In this document: positions 57,552-63,414 of the stretch, one piece after another
Position numbering within the stretch: position 1 is the first letter of the stretch
Layout of the letters: each line of letters starts with the position of its first letter
IMG/VR virus record: IMGVR_UViG_3300037297_000066
Location: 62,001 to 126,000 of that record
Reading direction: 5' to 3' (one strand)
DNA: 64,000 nucleotides
Origin: a virus
Translations under genes and position numbers: made by a program
Notes under the pieces: model-generated
What the model saw: only the letters and a program-made list of their open reading frames with translations
Told to the model about the DNA's origin: nothing
Databases searched by the model: none

Positions 57552-58106
57552 ATGCCGTGTTACGACCATACCCTGATACAGACCCTTGTCCTAGACAAGA
57601 GTGGCAGTTTGTCCAACCACTATGAGTGCAATCCCTTGGGCAGTCACTACATGCTGCGATCCAAAAAGATACACTTACTATGGGGCAACCTGCAGATCAA
57701 TGTGTCTCCGATCCGATGGCCCAATGAGGACATGCTAAACCAACACTTGGTCCGGGCCTACCGTCGGGTTTCCAGAGACTGTTCCAACGGAATCGACCAT
57801 CAAGCCATCTGGGCCCACATGAAGAAACACCCCGAGTTCCTGGGAGCCACTGAAGGAACTCGAAAGGTTCAGATCATCTGCAAACCCGCAGATGGGGAAC
57901 GGCTGGCCGAAGCTTGGCATTTCCTGAGTCCCATCATCTACACCACCAAGTTCATGGGGGAAGCCCCCTACAAGGATCTCGGGGGTTACCTACTCATGCC
58001 TCCCCCTGAGCTCTTGGGTTTCTCTCCAGTGCGAGGGGATGAGTACGGGTTTTTCGTACGGGAATCCAGAAAAGTCCTGTGTGTTCACTCACTTGGTGTA
58101 CGATAA
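57552..58106 (+). CDS. Unknown 184-residue protein
   Basis: The ATG at 57552 is preferred to an in-frame start inside the divergent gene. The sequence MPCYDHTLIQTLVLDKSGSL... is mixed alpha/beta with a Cys-His-rich start. The C-terminal part includes YGFFVRESRKVLCVHSLGVR. The next promoter box overlaps its last codons. No family recognised. Confidence 0.65.
   Translation: MPCYDHTLIQTLVLDKSGSLSNHYECNPLGSHYMLRSKKIHLLWGNLQINVSPIRWPNEDMLNQHLVRAYRRVSRDCSNGIDHQAIWAHMKKHPEFLGATEGTRKVQIICKPADGERLAEAWHFLSPIIYTTKFMGEAPYKDLGGYLLMPPPELLGFSPVRGDEYGFFVRESRKVLCVHSLGVR
58095..58106 (+). promoter_or_regulatory. GGTGTA-class promoter box
   Basis: GGTGTACGATAA, 3 nt before the ATG at 58110; it coincides with the last codons of the upstream gene. 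Confidence 0.55.
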
Positions 58107-58109
58107 CAC

Positions 58110-58709
58110 ATGTCGGCTGAGCTCATTCAGCAAGCTGTCCGGGAAAGACTGTTCAAGAGCCTCGTGTTCGATCTCGTAGGTGAGGGGGAGCCTCTTTACG
58201 AGATGCCCAACCCCAAAGGGATCTGGTACCTGTCCTGGGCCACCAGACCTGATGCTGAGATCCGATGGAGGAAAGCCAAGATCCACAGGAAGGACAACTT
58301 GTTTCGACCCCCTTACACTAGGCTTGGTTTACTGAATCGGCTACAGGGGACGATCGAGCAGGGACTTGCTAGCGGAGAGCGTTTGACCAAAGCCCTTCAG
58401 AAAATCCCCAAACTCAACAACGCGCACATCGTGGTCTACTACAAACGTGAATCGGCTCCTCCACCGACCACAGTGGCCTTCGGGGTAGTGGCTACCCCAC
58501 GAAAAGTAAAGCTCGCCAAGCTCCGAGACAACGCCATCCAGAAAGCCTGCACAGGTGCCGAGCTCGAACTGAACATCCCTGGCTGGGCCAATCCCTTGGA
58601 GCTTTGGATCAGAGAACTCCTAAGTGTTGCCAAAAAGACCAGCGCTTGGGACCTCATCTTAGAGGATTCGCTGTTCACTCCCCCCACTCGGGAAACCTCA
58701 CTGGCTTAG
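58110..58709 (+). CDS. Unknown protein with subterminal WER motif
   Basis: The 199 residues are alpha/beta with a basic middle. Near the end is VAKKTSAWDLILEDSLFTPP followed by TRETSLA, so the motif has Leu for Arg and a short extension. The extension overlaps the convergent ribbon-helix-helix gene by 35 nt. No family recognised. Confidence 0.65.
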   Translation: MSAELIQQAVRERLFKSLVFDLVGEGEPLYEMPNPKGIWYLSWATRPDAEIRWRKAKIHRKDNLFRPPYTRLGLLNRLQGTIEQGLASGERLTKALQKIPKLNNAHIVVYYKRESAPPPTTVAFGVVATPRKVKLAKLRDNAIQKACTGAELELNIPGWANPLELWIRELLSVAKKTSAWDLILEDSLFTPPTRETSLA

Positions 58710-58932
58710 CTCGGCCTTGCTTGACCCATTTGAGGCTGGAGTCAGGGTTGTCATCCTGTTGATGCATGAGAGCATCGTAAAACCGGACGCAATACCGAAC
58801 GATCTCAGCTTTGCTCTTGGCCCCCGTTCGCCGCATCAAGCTTTCCAGCTGAGCTACCTCTTTAGCCGTGAGGTCAATCGAGAAGCGGGTTCCCCGGCCT
58901 AGACGAGGCGGACGCTTGAAAGGTTCAGCCAT
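58675..58932 (-). CDS. Ribbon-helix-helix DNA-binding protein
   Basis: The 85 residues begin with a basic N-terminus, then GTRFSIDLTAKEVAQLESLM and GAKSKAEIVRYCVRFYDAL, the strand-helix-helix pattern of CopG/Arc-type regulators (residues about 16-60). It should bind DNA as a dimer; family members include antitoxins and phage repressors. No toxin gene is adjacent. It shares a divergent promoter palindrome with the gene at 58974. Confidence 0.75.
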   Translation of the reverse strand: MAEPFKRPPRLGRGTRFSIDLTAKEVAQLESLMRRTGAKSKAEIVRYCVRFYDALMHQQDDNPDSSLKWVKQGRAKPVRFPEWGE

Positions 58933-58937
58933 ATGTA

Positions 58938-58966
58938 CCGATATACACCAAACCGGTGTATCTTTC
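58938..58966. promoter_or_regulatory. Divergent pair of GGTGTA promoter boxes
   Basis: TACACC-AAACC-GGTGTA (58944-58960) is a box palindrome with a 5-nt centre. The minus-strand box serves the ribbon-helix-helix gene (58932) and the plus-strand box serves 58974. The ribbon-helix-helix product could bind this palindrome itself. Confidence 0.6.
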
Positions 58967-58973
58967 TAGAGCG

Positions 58974-59441
58974 ATGCCTTCCGACGACATCAGGAATAGA
59001 TCCAAGCGGTACCGCCATAATGTACCAGAAGGCTACTGCCCCTGGTGCTGTCTGCCCAAGGAATACGATCCCGGCCACACACCCCCTGGCTATTTCAGGA
59101 ACCAAAGCTTTAACACAAGCTCCTCCGAGTTTCGGCAATTCATGAAAGCCAGAAGGGAACAGTACCAAAGGGCCATCGATCTGCTGCCCGTGGCCGAACT
59201 GCTGAAAATGCCTGAACCGGTCAACTCTTCTTGGAGACTGACCATCTACCAACGAGCTTTTGCAAAAGCTTCCTCCAAACCTGCCAAGACTGCTTGGGAC
59301 CATCTCATGGAACGGGAGCCCGAATTCGACCTCTCGCCTGACGAGTTCCAGACTCAAGTCCAGAAGCTCATCAACACAGCCCGAAAGGCTGGTCTGTCAG
59401 TGGGCCTGATCCGAACCATCCTGGATGGGATGATCCTCTAG
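58974..59441 (+). CDS. Unknown protein with internal WER motif
   Basis: The ATG at 58974 follows the divergent promoter. The 155 residues include a CPWCCLPKEY motif near the N-terminus and a helical middle. PAKTAWDHLMEREPEFDLS is then followed by a 40-residue helical extension. This is the largest displacement of the motif from the end. The Cys motif suggests a metal or thiol function, not a known family. Confidence 0.6.
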   Translation: MPSDDIRNRSKRYRHNVPEGYCPWCCLPKEYDPGHTPPGYFRNQSFNTSSSEFRQFMKARREQYQRAIDLLPVAELLKMPEPVNSSWRLTIYQRAFAKASSKPAKTAWDHLMEREPEFDLSPDEFQTQVQKLINTARKAGLSVGLIRTILDGMIL

Positions 59442-59803
59442 TCATCCGCCAGGAGACGGTCCCAAACCGAAGGCTTACGAAGGTAGGCAGCCTTGGCCCT
59501 ACTCCGACGTTTCTCTTGCTTCCTGAGCGTCTTGAGGGCCTGGACCTCCTCAGGGTCGTCTTCCCACTCCTCGGGCTCAGGGAGGGCCTCCTCGGGCTCG
59601 GGAAGGGACTCCTCGGGCTCGTCAGAGGGGGCCGGGGGCACCCATCCTTTGGGTTTACGGATCACCCGGGTGACGACCCGATGCGTGGACGCAAAATCCT
59701 CGGAAGCGTCCTGGCACTCCTTTTGTTTGAAGGAGGCCAAAGACGGAAGGTCTGTCCAACCCCTAGCCCGGTGACAGTACTGGACCACGTAGTAACGGGG
59801 CAT
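59438..59803 (-). CDS. Protein with PEPEE repeats and WER tail
   Basis: The 121-residue product has a basic, folded N-terminal half (MPRYYVVQYCHRARGWTDLP). A Glu/Pro repeat region (EESLPEPEEALPEPEEWEDD) is followed by a basic helix, and the end is LRKPSVWDRLLADD. The linker resembles a spacer between a folded domain and the docking tail. The start is fixed by GGTGTATGGTGAGG one base upstream. Confidence 0.75.
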   Translation of the reverse strand: MPRYYVVQYCHRARGWTDLPSLASFKQKECQDASEDFASTHRVVTRVIRKPKGWVPPAPSDEPEESLPEPEEALPEPEEWEDDPEEVQALKTLRKQEKRRSRAKAAYLRKPSVWDRLLADD

Positions 59804-59804
59804 G

Positions 59805-59818
59805 CCTCACCATACACC
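59805..59818 (-). promoter_or_regulatory. GGTGTA-class promoter box
   Basis: On the minus strand GGTGTATGGTGAGG, one base before the ATG at 59803, so the mRNA is predicted to be leaderless. Confidence 0.6.
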
Positions 59819-59890
59819 GTAGAAAGATCAGGATCTCTTGATTTTACCAGAAAAAGAAAAGGACTCTTCGACCTGAAAAACGGCTCCTCT

Positions 59891-59900
59891 GGTGTACTGT
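59891..59900 (+). promoter_or_regulatory. GGTGTA-class promoter box with a leader
   Basis: GGTGTACTGT followed by a 26-nt stretch that contains a strong ribosome-binding site (CCGGAGGG). Here, unlike most boxes, the message has a conventional leader before the ATG at 59927. Confidence 0.5.
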
Positions 59901-59926
59901 CTTAAGAGATCTCTCCGGAGGGACGT

Positions 59927-60436
59927 ATGGCTACAAGACGGGGCAAAAAACAACGTGTTTCATTCAAGAAGGTAAAAGGCGGAAGCTGGAACCTTCTGGA
60001 TGTGGCCGCATTCATTGTCCAGGTCCACGAAGAGGTCACTGGGAATCCTCAGATCACCTCGATCAAACTACATCGGCTGCTCTACTACGTTCAAGCGGCA
60101 AGTTTCGTTTGGGACGGCCGTCCGCTATTTGACGAGTCCATCCAAGCCTGGGCAAACGGCCCCGTGGTACCCGCCATCTACCGACTCCACAACGGCAGCT
60201 TCAAGCTCACGGAACCATGGCCTGAAGAGGGCCAGCCAGATCGGCTCGACAAAGACGCTATCGGGGTCATTGACGGAGTGGTGCGGTGGTACGGCCGAAT
60301 GAGCACTTACGAGTTGAGTAAACGGGTACAAAGCCAGAAGCCCTGGCTAGACGCACGCTCCCGAGGGCAACGCTGCGAGGAAATCATCACGACCGACGCT
60401 ATTTTGGAGTTCCATAGAAGTGTCGGGTTCGAGTAG
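59927..60436 (+). CDS. Panacea (DUF4065/SocA-like) domain protein
   Basis: The 169-residue protein contains a Panacea domain at about 20-125: LDVAAFIVQVHEEVTG, TSIKLHRLLYYVQA and AWANGPVVPAIYRL are the conserved segments. Panacea proteins act as antitoxins or proteolytic adaptors and are found in many phages, where they may guard against host toxins. No obvious partner toxin is adjacent; the next genes are small and one has a WER tail. The N-terminus is basic (MATRRGKKQRVSFKKVKG). Confidence 0.8.
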   Translation: MATRRGKKQRVSFKKVKGGSWNLLDVAAFIVQVHEEVTGNPQITSIKLHRLLYYVQAASFVWDGRPLFDESIQAWANGPVVPAIYRLHNGSFKLTEPWPEEGQPDRLDKDAIGVIDGVVRWYGRMSTYELSKRVQSQKPWLDARSRGQRCEEIITTDAILEFHRSVGFE

Positions 60437-60447
60437 ACTCCCCTTCC

Positions 60448-60639
60448 ATGTCAATGCGAAAAGCCCGGTGCCCCAAGTGCCGGGCCTTCAAGGTCAAGAT
60501 CCTTCGAGCCAACCTGAAGTCTCTGGCCAACACGACTCAAGCCACTGTTCAGTGTGAGGAGTGTGGCCACGAGTGGGAGATGACGGTTCTAACCGAGAGG
60601 GGTAAAGAGCGTCGAGCCCAAGGACGGTTGAGAGTCTGA
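60448..60639 (+). CDS. Small zinc-ribbon protein
   Basis: The 63 residues have CPKC near the start and CEECGHEWE further on, a two-pair zinc ribbon like that of TFIIS or small ribosomal-type ribbons. It is likely a nucleic-acid-binding module. Short spacings to both neighbours suggest one transcript with the Panacea gene. Confidence 0.7.
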   Translation: MSMRKARCPKCRAFKVKILRANLKSLANTTQATVQCEECGHEWEMTVLTERGKERRAQGRLRV

Positions 60640-60641
60640 AG

Positions 60642-60944
60642 GTGTCGAAGCCCCCCACCACACTCGAAGAAGCCTACAAGGCTCTCGATGAGATGCTCAA
60701 TTCAGAGGATCTGGAGTACATCGATAGTTCCCCTGAAGCCAAGGCAATGGGGCGTTTTCACAACAACTTAGGCAGGCATCTGAGAAACGAGTGGGGGCTC
60801 TGGAACGGTTCACTTCTGAAGGAGAAACTTCGTCAGGAATTTGGAGTCAACCATCCAGATGACCTTAGCCACCACCTGCTAATAGGCTACTGGCACTACC
60901 GTCACCAAGGAAAGACCATGTGGGAACGGCTCCAGGAAGGGTAG
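60642..60944 (+). CDS. DUF6794-like protein with WER tail, GTG start
   Basis: The 100-residue product matches a small helical family I recall as DUF6794: TTLEEAYKALDEMLNSEDLE, FHNNLGRHLRNEWGLW, and HPDDLSHHLLIGYWHY. The typical family domain is followed here by QGKTMWERLQEG, so the tail has been added to a known domain. Function of the family is not established. Confidence 0.75.
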   Translation: MSKPPTTLEEAYKALDEMLNSEDLEYIDSSPEAKAMGRFHNNLGRHLRNEWGLWNGSLLKEKLRQEFGVNHPDDLSHHLLIGYWHYRHQGKTMWERLQEG

Positions 60945-60958
60945 AGTAGGTACCTTCG

Positions 60959-61339
60959 ATGGAAGGATCGGTTCTACACAACAAGCACCTGGACTTGGAT
61001 ACGTGGGCGGATTTCTTGGATCGATGCTCTTCGAGGTACGTTTCAAGACGACCTCATCTGACGTGCCCCCGAGGCTGCAAGCCCATTGAGATAGTGTCGG
61101 AGCCAGGCCACGCTGATGCGGGATACTGTCCCCGCTGCATGATTCGTTTTCAAATCCCTCTCACCTGGCATGAACGCCTTTTGGAACTGAAACCCAAGTA
61201 TGCCCCTGGCCAGGTTAGCCACTGGACAACGCTCTCCTATAGCGACGCCACCGTCACCAACGCACCTGTCATCTGGCAAAGCTCCACCCTTACCATCAGC
61301 ACTATTTACAGTACCTCCTCAAGAAACACCTTCCTATGA
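60959..61339 (+). CDS. Cys-containing protein with internal WER motif
   Basis: The 126-residue product has CPRGCK and CPRCM about 20 residues apart, consistent with a zinc ribbon, then IPLTWHERLLELKPKYAPGQ and a 45-residue Ser/Thr-rich extension. The extension overlaps the next gene by 4 nt. The motif is again of the TWxER type. Confidence 0.65.
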   Translation: MEGSVLHNKHLDLDTWADFLDRCSSRYVSRRPHLTCPRGCKPIEIVSEPGHADAGYCPRCMIRFQIPLTWHERLLELKPKYAPGQVSHWTTLSYSDATVTNAPVIWQSSTLTISTIYSTSSRNTFL

Positions 61340-62133
61340 TCATTGGAATTACAGGCTTGAGCCAAACTCCGGACAGACGAAACAGATGGTGCATGGGTAG
61401 CGGCAAGGATACTGTTGCAGACCTTGTTCTTTCCCGAGAAGGGTGGGTCAAGGTAGCCTTGGCAGACGCCATGAAGCGATTTGTCCGAGACCTTTACTCC
61501 TTTACGGACGAGCAGTTGTGGGGGCCCTCCGAAATGAGAAATGCTCCCGACAAACGCTACCCCAGAGAGAAACACCACTGGTACGAATGGGACGAACATC
61601 ACCCAGAGATCTACTGCACAGATTGTGGGATGCTTCTGAAGGACTACAAGAACAGCAAGGAAACCCCTTGCTACCTGAGTCCTAGACTGGTGTTGCTTTC
61701 CTTGGGTAACTGGGGTCGCAAACTGTACCCTAGAACTTGGGCTCCTAAGGTACTGGACATTGCCCAAGCGCTACTAAAGTCGCAGATTTACCAAAACGGC
61801 GAACTGTACGCCCAAAACAGGTTCTTGCCTGGTTGGCACGGATACTCAGCCCAGCTGGGTCTTCTGCCAGTAGGACTTGGGCCCCCTAACAAGGGCGTTC
61901 TCATTTCGGACGTTCGCTATCGGGAGGAGTGTCTAGCCATCCAAGAAGCTGGGGGCAAGATCATACGAGTCAAAAGAATCCAAACGGAACCCCCTAAAGT
62001 CGGTGTATTGTCAGACAGTACGGAAAGAGATCTCCTCACCTGGGGGGATGACAAGTTCGACTACATCCTCCCCAACAACCGGTTGGAGGATCTTCCTGCC
62101 CAGGTAGCCCGGATGCTTGAACAACTAGCGTGA
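61336..62133 (+). CDS. Deoxynucleoside monophosphate kinase-like enzyme with P-loop insertion
   Basis: The 265-residue protein has the fold of phage dNMP kinases: MIIGITGLSQ, then GSGKDTVADL with G21-S-G-K24-D-T26, and a downstream region with GVLISDVRYREECLAIQE. Between the first beta strand and the GSGKDT lies a 14-residue insert (QTPDRRNRWCMGS) that a normal P-loop lacks. Such kinases phosphorylate dNMPs for phage DNA synthesis. The C-terminal third (LPNNRLEDLPAQVARMLEQL) fits the family end. No tail. Confidence 0.8.
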   Translation: MIIGITGLSQTPDRRNRWCMGSGKDTVADLVLSREGWVKVALADAMKRFVRDLYSFTDEQLWGPSEMRNAPDKRYPREKHHWYEWDEHHPEIYCTDCGMLLKDYKNSKETPCYLSPRLVLLSLGNWGRKLYPRTWAPKVLDIAQALLKSQIYQNGELYAQNRFLPGWHGYSAQLGLLPVGLGPPNKGVLISDVRYREECLAIQEAGGKIIRVKRIQTEPPKVGVLSDSTERDLLTWGDDKFDYILPNNRLEDLPAQVARMLEQLA

Positions 62134-62155
62134 ATGACAGCTGTCAAACAGGTAG

Positions 62156-62407
62156 ATGATGTCGGAGTACATCGACAAGAGAACGAAAATCACAGACGAT
62201 AACGCTGCCGAGTGCGCAATGGCGTTGCGTTCGATGGAAAAGGATCGAGACAGCCTTGTCGAAAAACTGAGACACTACCCGATCGAGATGTGCTTCGGAG
62301 GTCTGCGTTATGTGTTCTCTCAGGCAAACGAGTTGGATTCCCTTATTTCCCGACTTGACGTCTTGCTCACGGCCTACTGCGCTAAGAAGAGCAAGTCGAG
62401 AGGTTAG
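62156..62407 (+). CDS. Small helical protein
   Basis: The 83-residue product starts MMSEYIDKRTKITDDNAAEC and is helical with a central CFGG. It follows a CTGTCAAACAGG motif, the first of a series in the last 2 kb. No family recognised. Confidence 0.6.
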   Translation: MMSEYIDKRTKITDDNAAECAMALRSMEKDRDSLVEKLRHYPIEMCFGGLRYVFSQANELDSLISRLDVLLTAYCAKKSKSRG

Positions 62408-62422
62408 TTGTCAAACAGGGTG

Positions 62423-62611
62423 ATGGTGATGGAATATAAGCTCTACTTGACTGAGGTGACTGTTGCAGGAAGCGAAGAATGGATTCCCTGCGGCGAACAC
62501 CCAACGCAGGATCGTCAACTTGCGGAACGCCGGCATGAAGAATGGGCCCGTGGAAATCCGCATCTAGTGTTTCGGATAGCGTCGTTCTCTCGTGACGAGC
62601 CGTCTAAGTAA
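62423..62611 (+). CDS. Small beta-alpha protein
   Basis: The ATG at 62423 (or 62429) follows the TTGTCAAACAGGG motif. The 62 residues, MVMEYKLYLTEVTVAGSEEW..., look like a small beta-strand/helix fold. No family recognised. Confidence 0.55.
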   Translation: MVMEYKLYLTEVTVAGSEEWIPCGEHPTQDRQLAERRHEEWARGNPHLVFRIASFSRDEPSK

Positions 62612-62630
62612 CCGTCAGAAAGGGAGACTG

Positions 62631-62762
62631 ATGAAGACAGACGGAATACTGGGGCTCATCATCGTCCTGGCCGCGGCTGGACTGATGGTGACTACCTGCA
62701 CAGCCGCCAACCGGATTGTGTGGAGCATCGAGGATGCTGCACGAATCTGTGCGCCCAAGTAA
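62631..62762 (+). CDS. Very small membrane or lipoprotein-like peptide
   Basis: The 43 residues start MKTDGILGLIIVLAAAGLMV and include TTCTAANRIV, so the hydrophobic segment is followed by a Cys. A lipobox-like L-M-V-T-T-C is imperfect. The gene is preceded by CCGTCAGAAAGGGAGA, related to the repeated motif. The size is typical of phage membrane peptides. Confidence 0.5.
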   Translation: MKTDGILGLIIVLAAAGLMVTTCTAANRIVWSIEDAARICAPK

Positions 62763-62783
62763 CTGTCAGACAGACGCAGGACC

Positions 62784-63116
62784 ATGAACCACTGGAAGTT
62801 AGCTACCAACGAGTTCAAGCTGCCGTGGTACGTACAAGAACCCTACAACGGTTGTAATGGTGGACGGATGCAACACTCAGTCGTCGATGACGACGGGTGC
62901 CTTGTGTGCGAGTGTGATGGTGAAGACGAAGGTCTACAGGTAGCCGTCGCCATCGTGACTGCAGCCAACCGCTCGGGGCCTCGTATCTGCCATCACTGCG
63001 GGAAGCCGGCAACGTGCTTCGGCTCTTATGAAGACAACCTGCATCCAGCCTTCGCCTGTGATGAGTGCTGTGGTCACGGCAACGAGGATGGTTGGTGTGA
63101 GCCAGTAGAGGAATAG
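62784..63116 (+). CDS. Cys/His-rich protein
   Basis: The 110 residues hold about ten cysteines including CLVCECDG, CHHCGKPATC and CDECCGHG, so two zinc sites are likely. The acidic end resembles small phage zinc proteins. It follows the CTGTCAGACAGACG motif. Confidence 0.6.
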   Translation: MNHWKLATNEFKLPWYVQEPYNGCNGGRMQHSVVDDDGCLVCECDGEDEGLQVAVAIVTAANRSGPRICHHCGKPATCFGSYEDNLHPAFACDECCGHGNEDGWCEPVEE

Positions 63117-63124
63117 GAACTGTC

Positions 63125-63412
63125 GTGACGACTCCCGACCCAGAACGACCGTTTGAACCTGATTGGGCAAGCCCCCCAGGAGCCACCATCACTGATCTTA
63201 TGTTTGTACGTGGCGTGACACGAGCTAAGTTGGCTTCCCAGTTGGGGATCAACCTGCCAGAAGTAGACAAGCTGTTGTCGGGTGAACGCCATATGACGGC
63301 TTGTGACGCTTTGGGGTTGGAGGAAGTGTTTACGGTACCCGTGAGCTTCTGGTGCCGGCTTGAGGTTCAGTATCGCAAGACTCTTAAACGGCTTGAACAC
63401 AAGGCCGAGTGA
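63125..63412 (+). CDS. HigA/XRE-like helix-turn-helix protein, GTG start
   Basis: The 95 residues include ITDLMFVRGVTRAKLASQLG and INLPEVDKLLSGERHMTACD, the helix-turn-helix of HigA-type antitoxins or phage regulators (about 20-65). It then has LEEVFTVPVSFWCRLEVQYR, as in the HigA C-terminal helix. No HigB-like toxin is next to it; the gene after carries a WER motif. Confidence 0.7.
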   Translation: MTTPDPERPFEPDWASPPGATITDLMFVRGVTRAKLASQLGINLPEVDKLLSGERHMTACDALGLEEVFTVPVSFWCRLEVQYRKTLKRLEHKAE

Positions 63413-63414
63413 CA

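Larger units (their letters stand above)
62140..62783 (+). repeat. Intercistronic TGTCAAACAG motif, four copies
   Basis: Near-identical boxes precede starts in this cluster: CTGTCAAACAGG (about 62141), TTGTCAAACAGGG (about 62408), CCGTCAGAAAGGGAG (about 62612) and CTGTCAGACAGACG (about 62763). None occurs at the other gene starts examined. They may serve as ribosome-binding enhancers or coupling sites. Confidence 0.5.

Noticed and set aside
61990-62004. GGTGTATTGTCAG inside the dNMP kinase gene
   Set aside because: It lies in the middle of coding sequence with no start codon nearby, so I treat it as chance.
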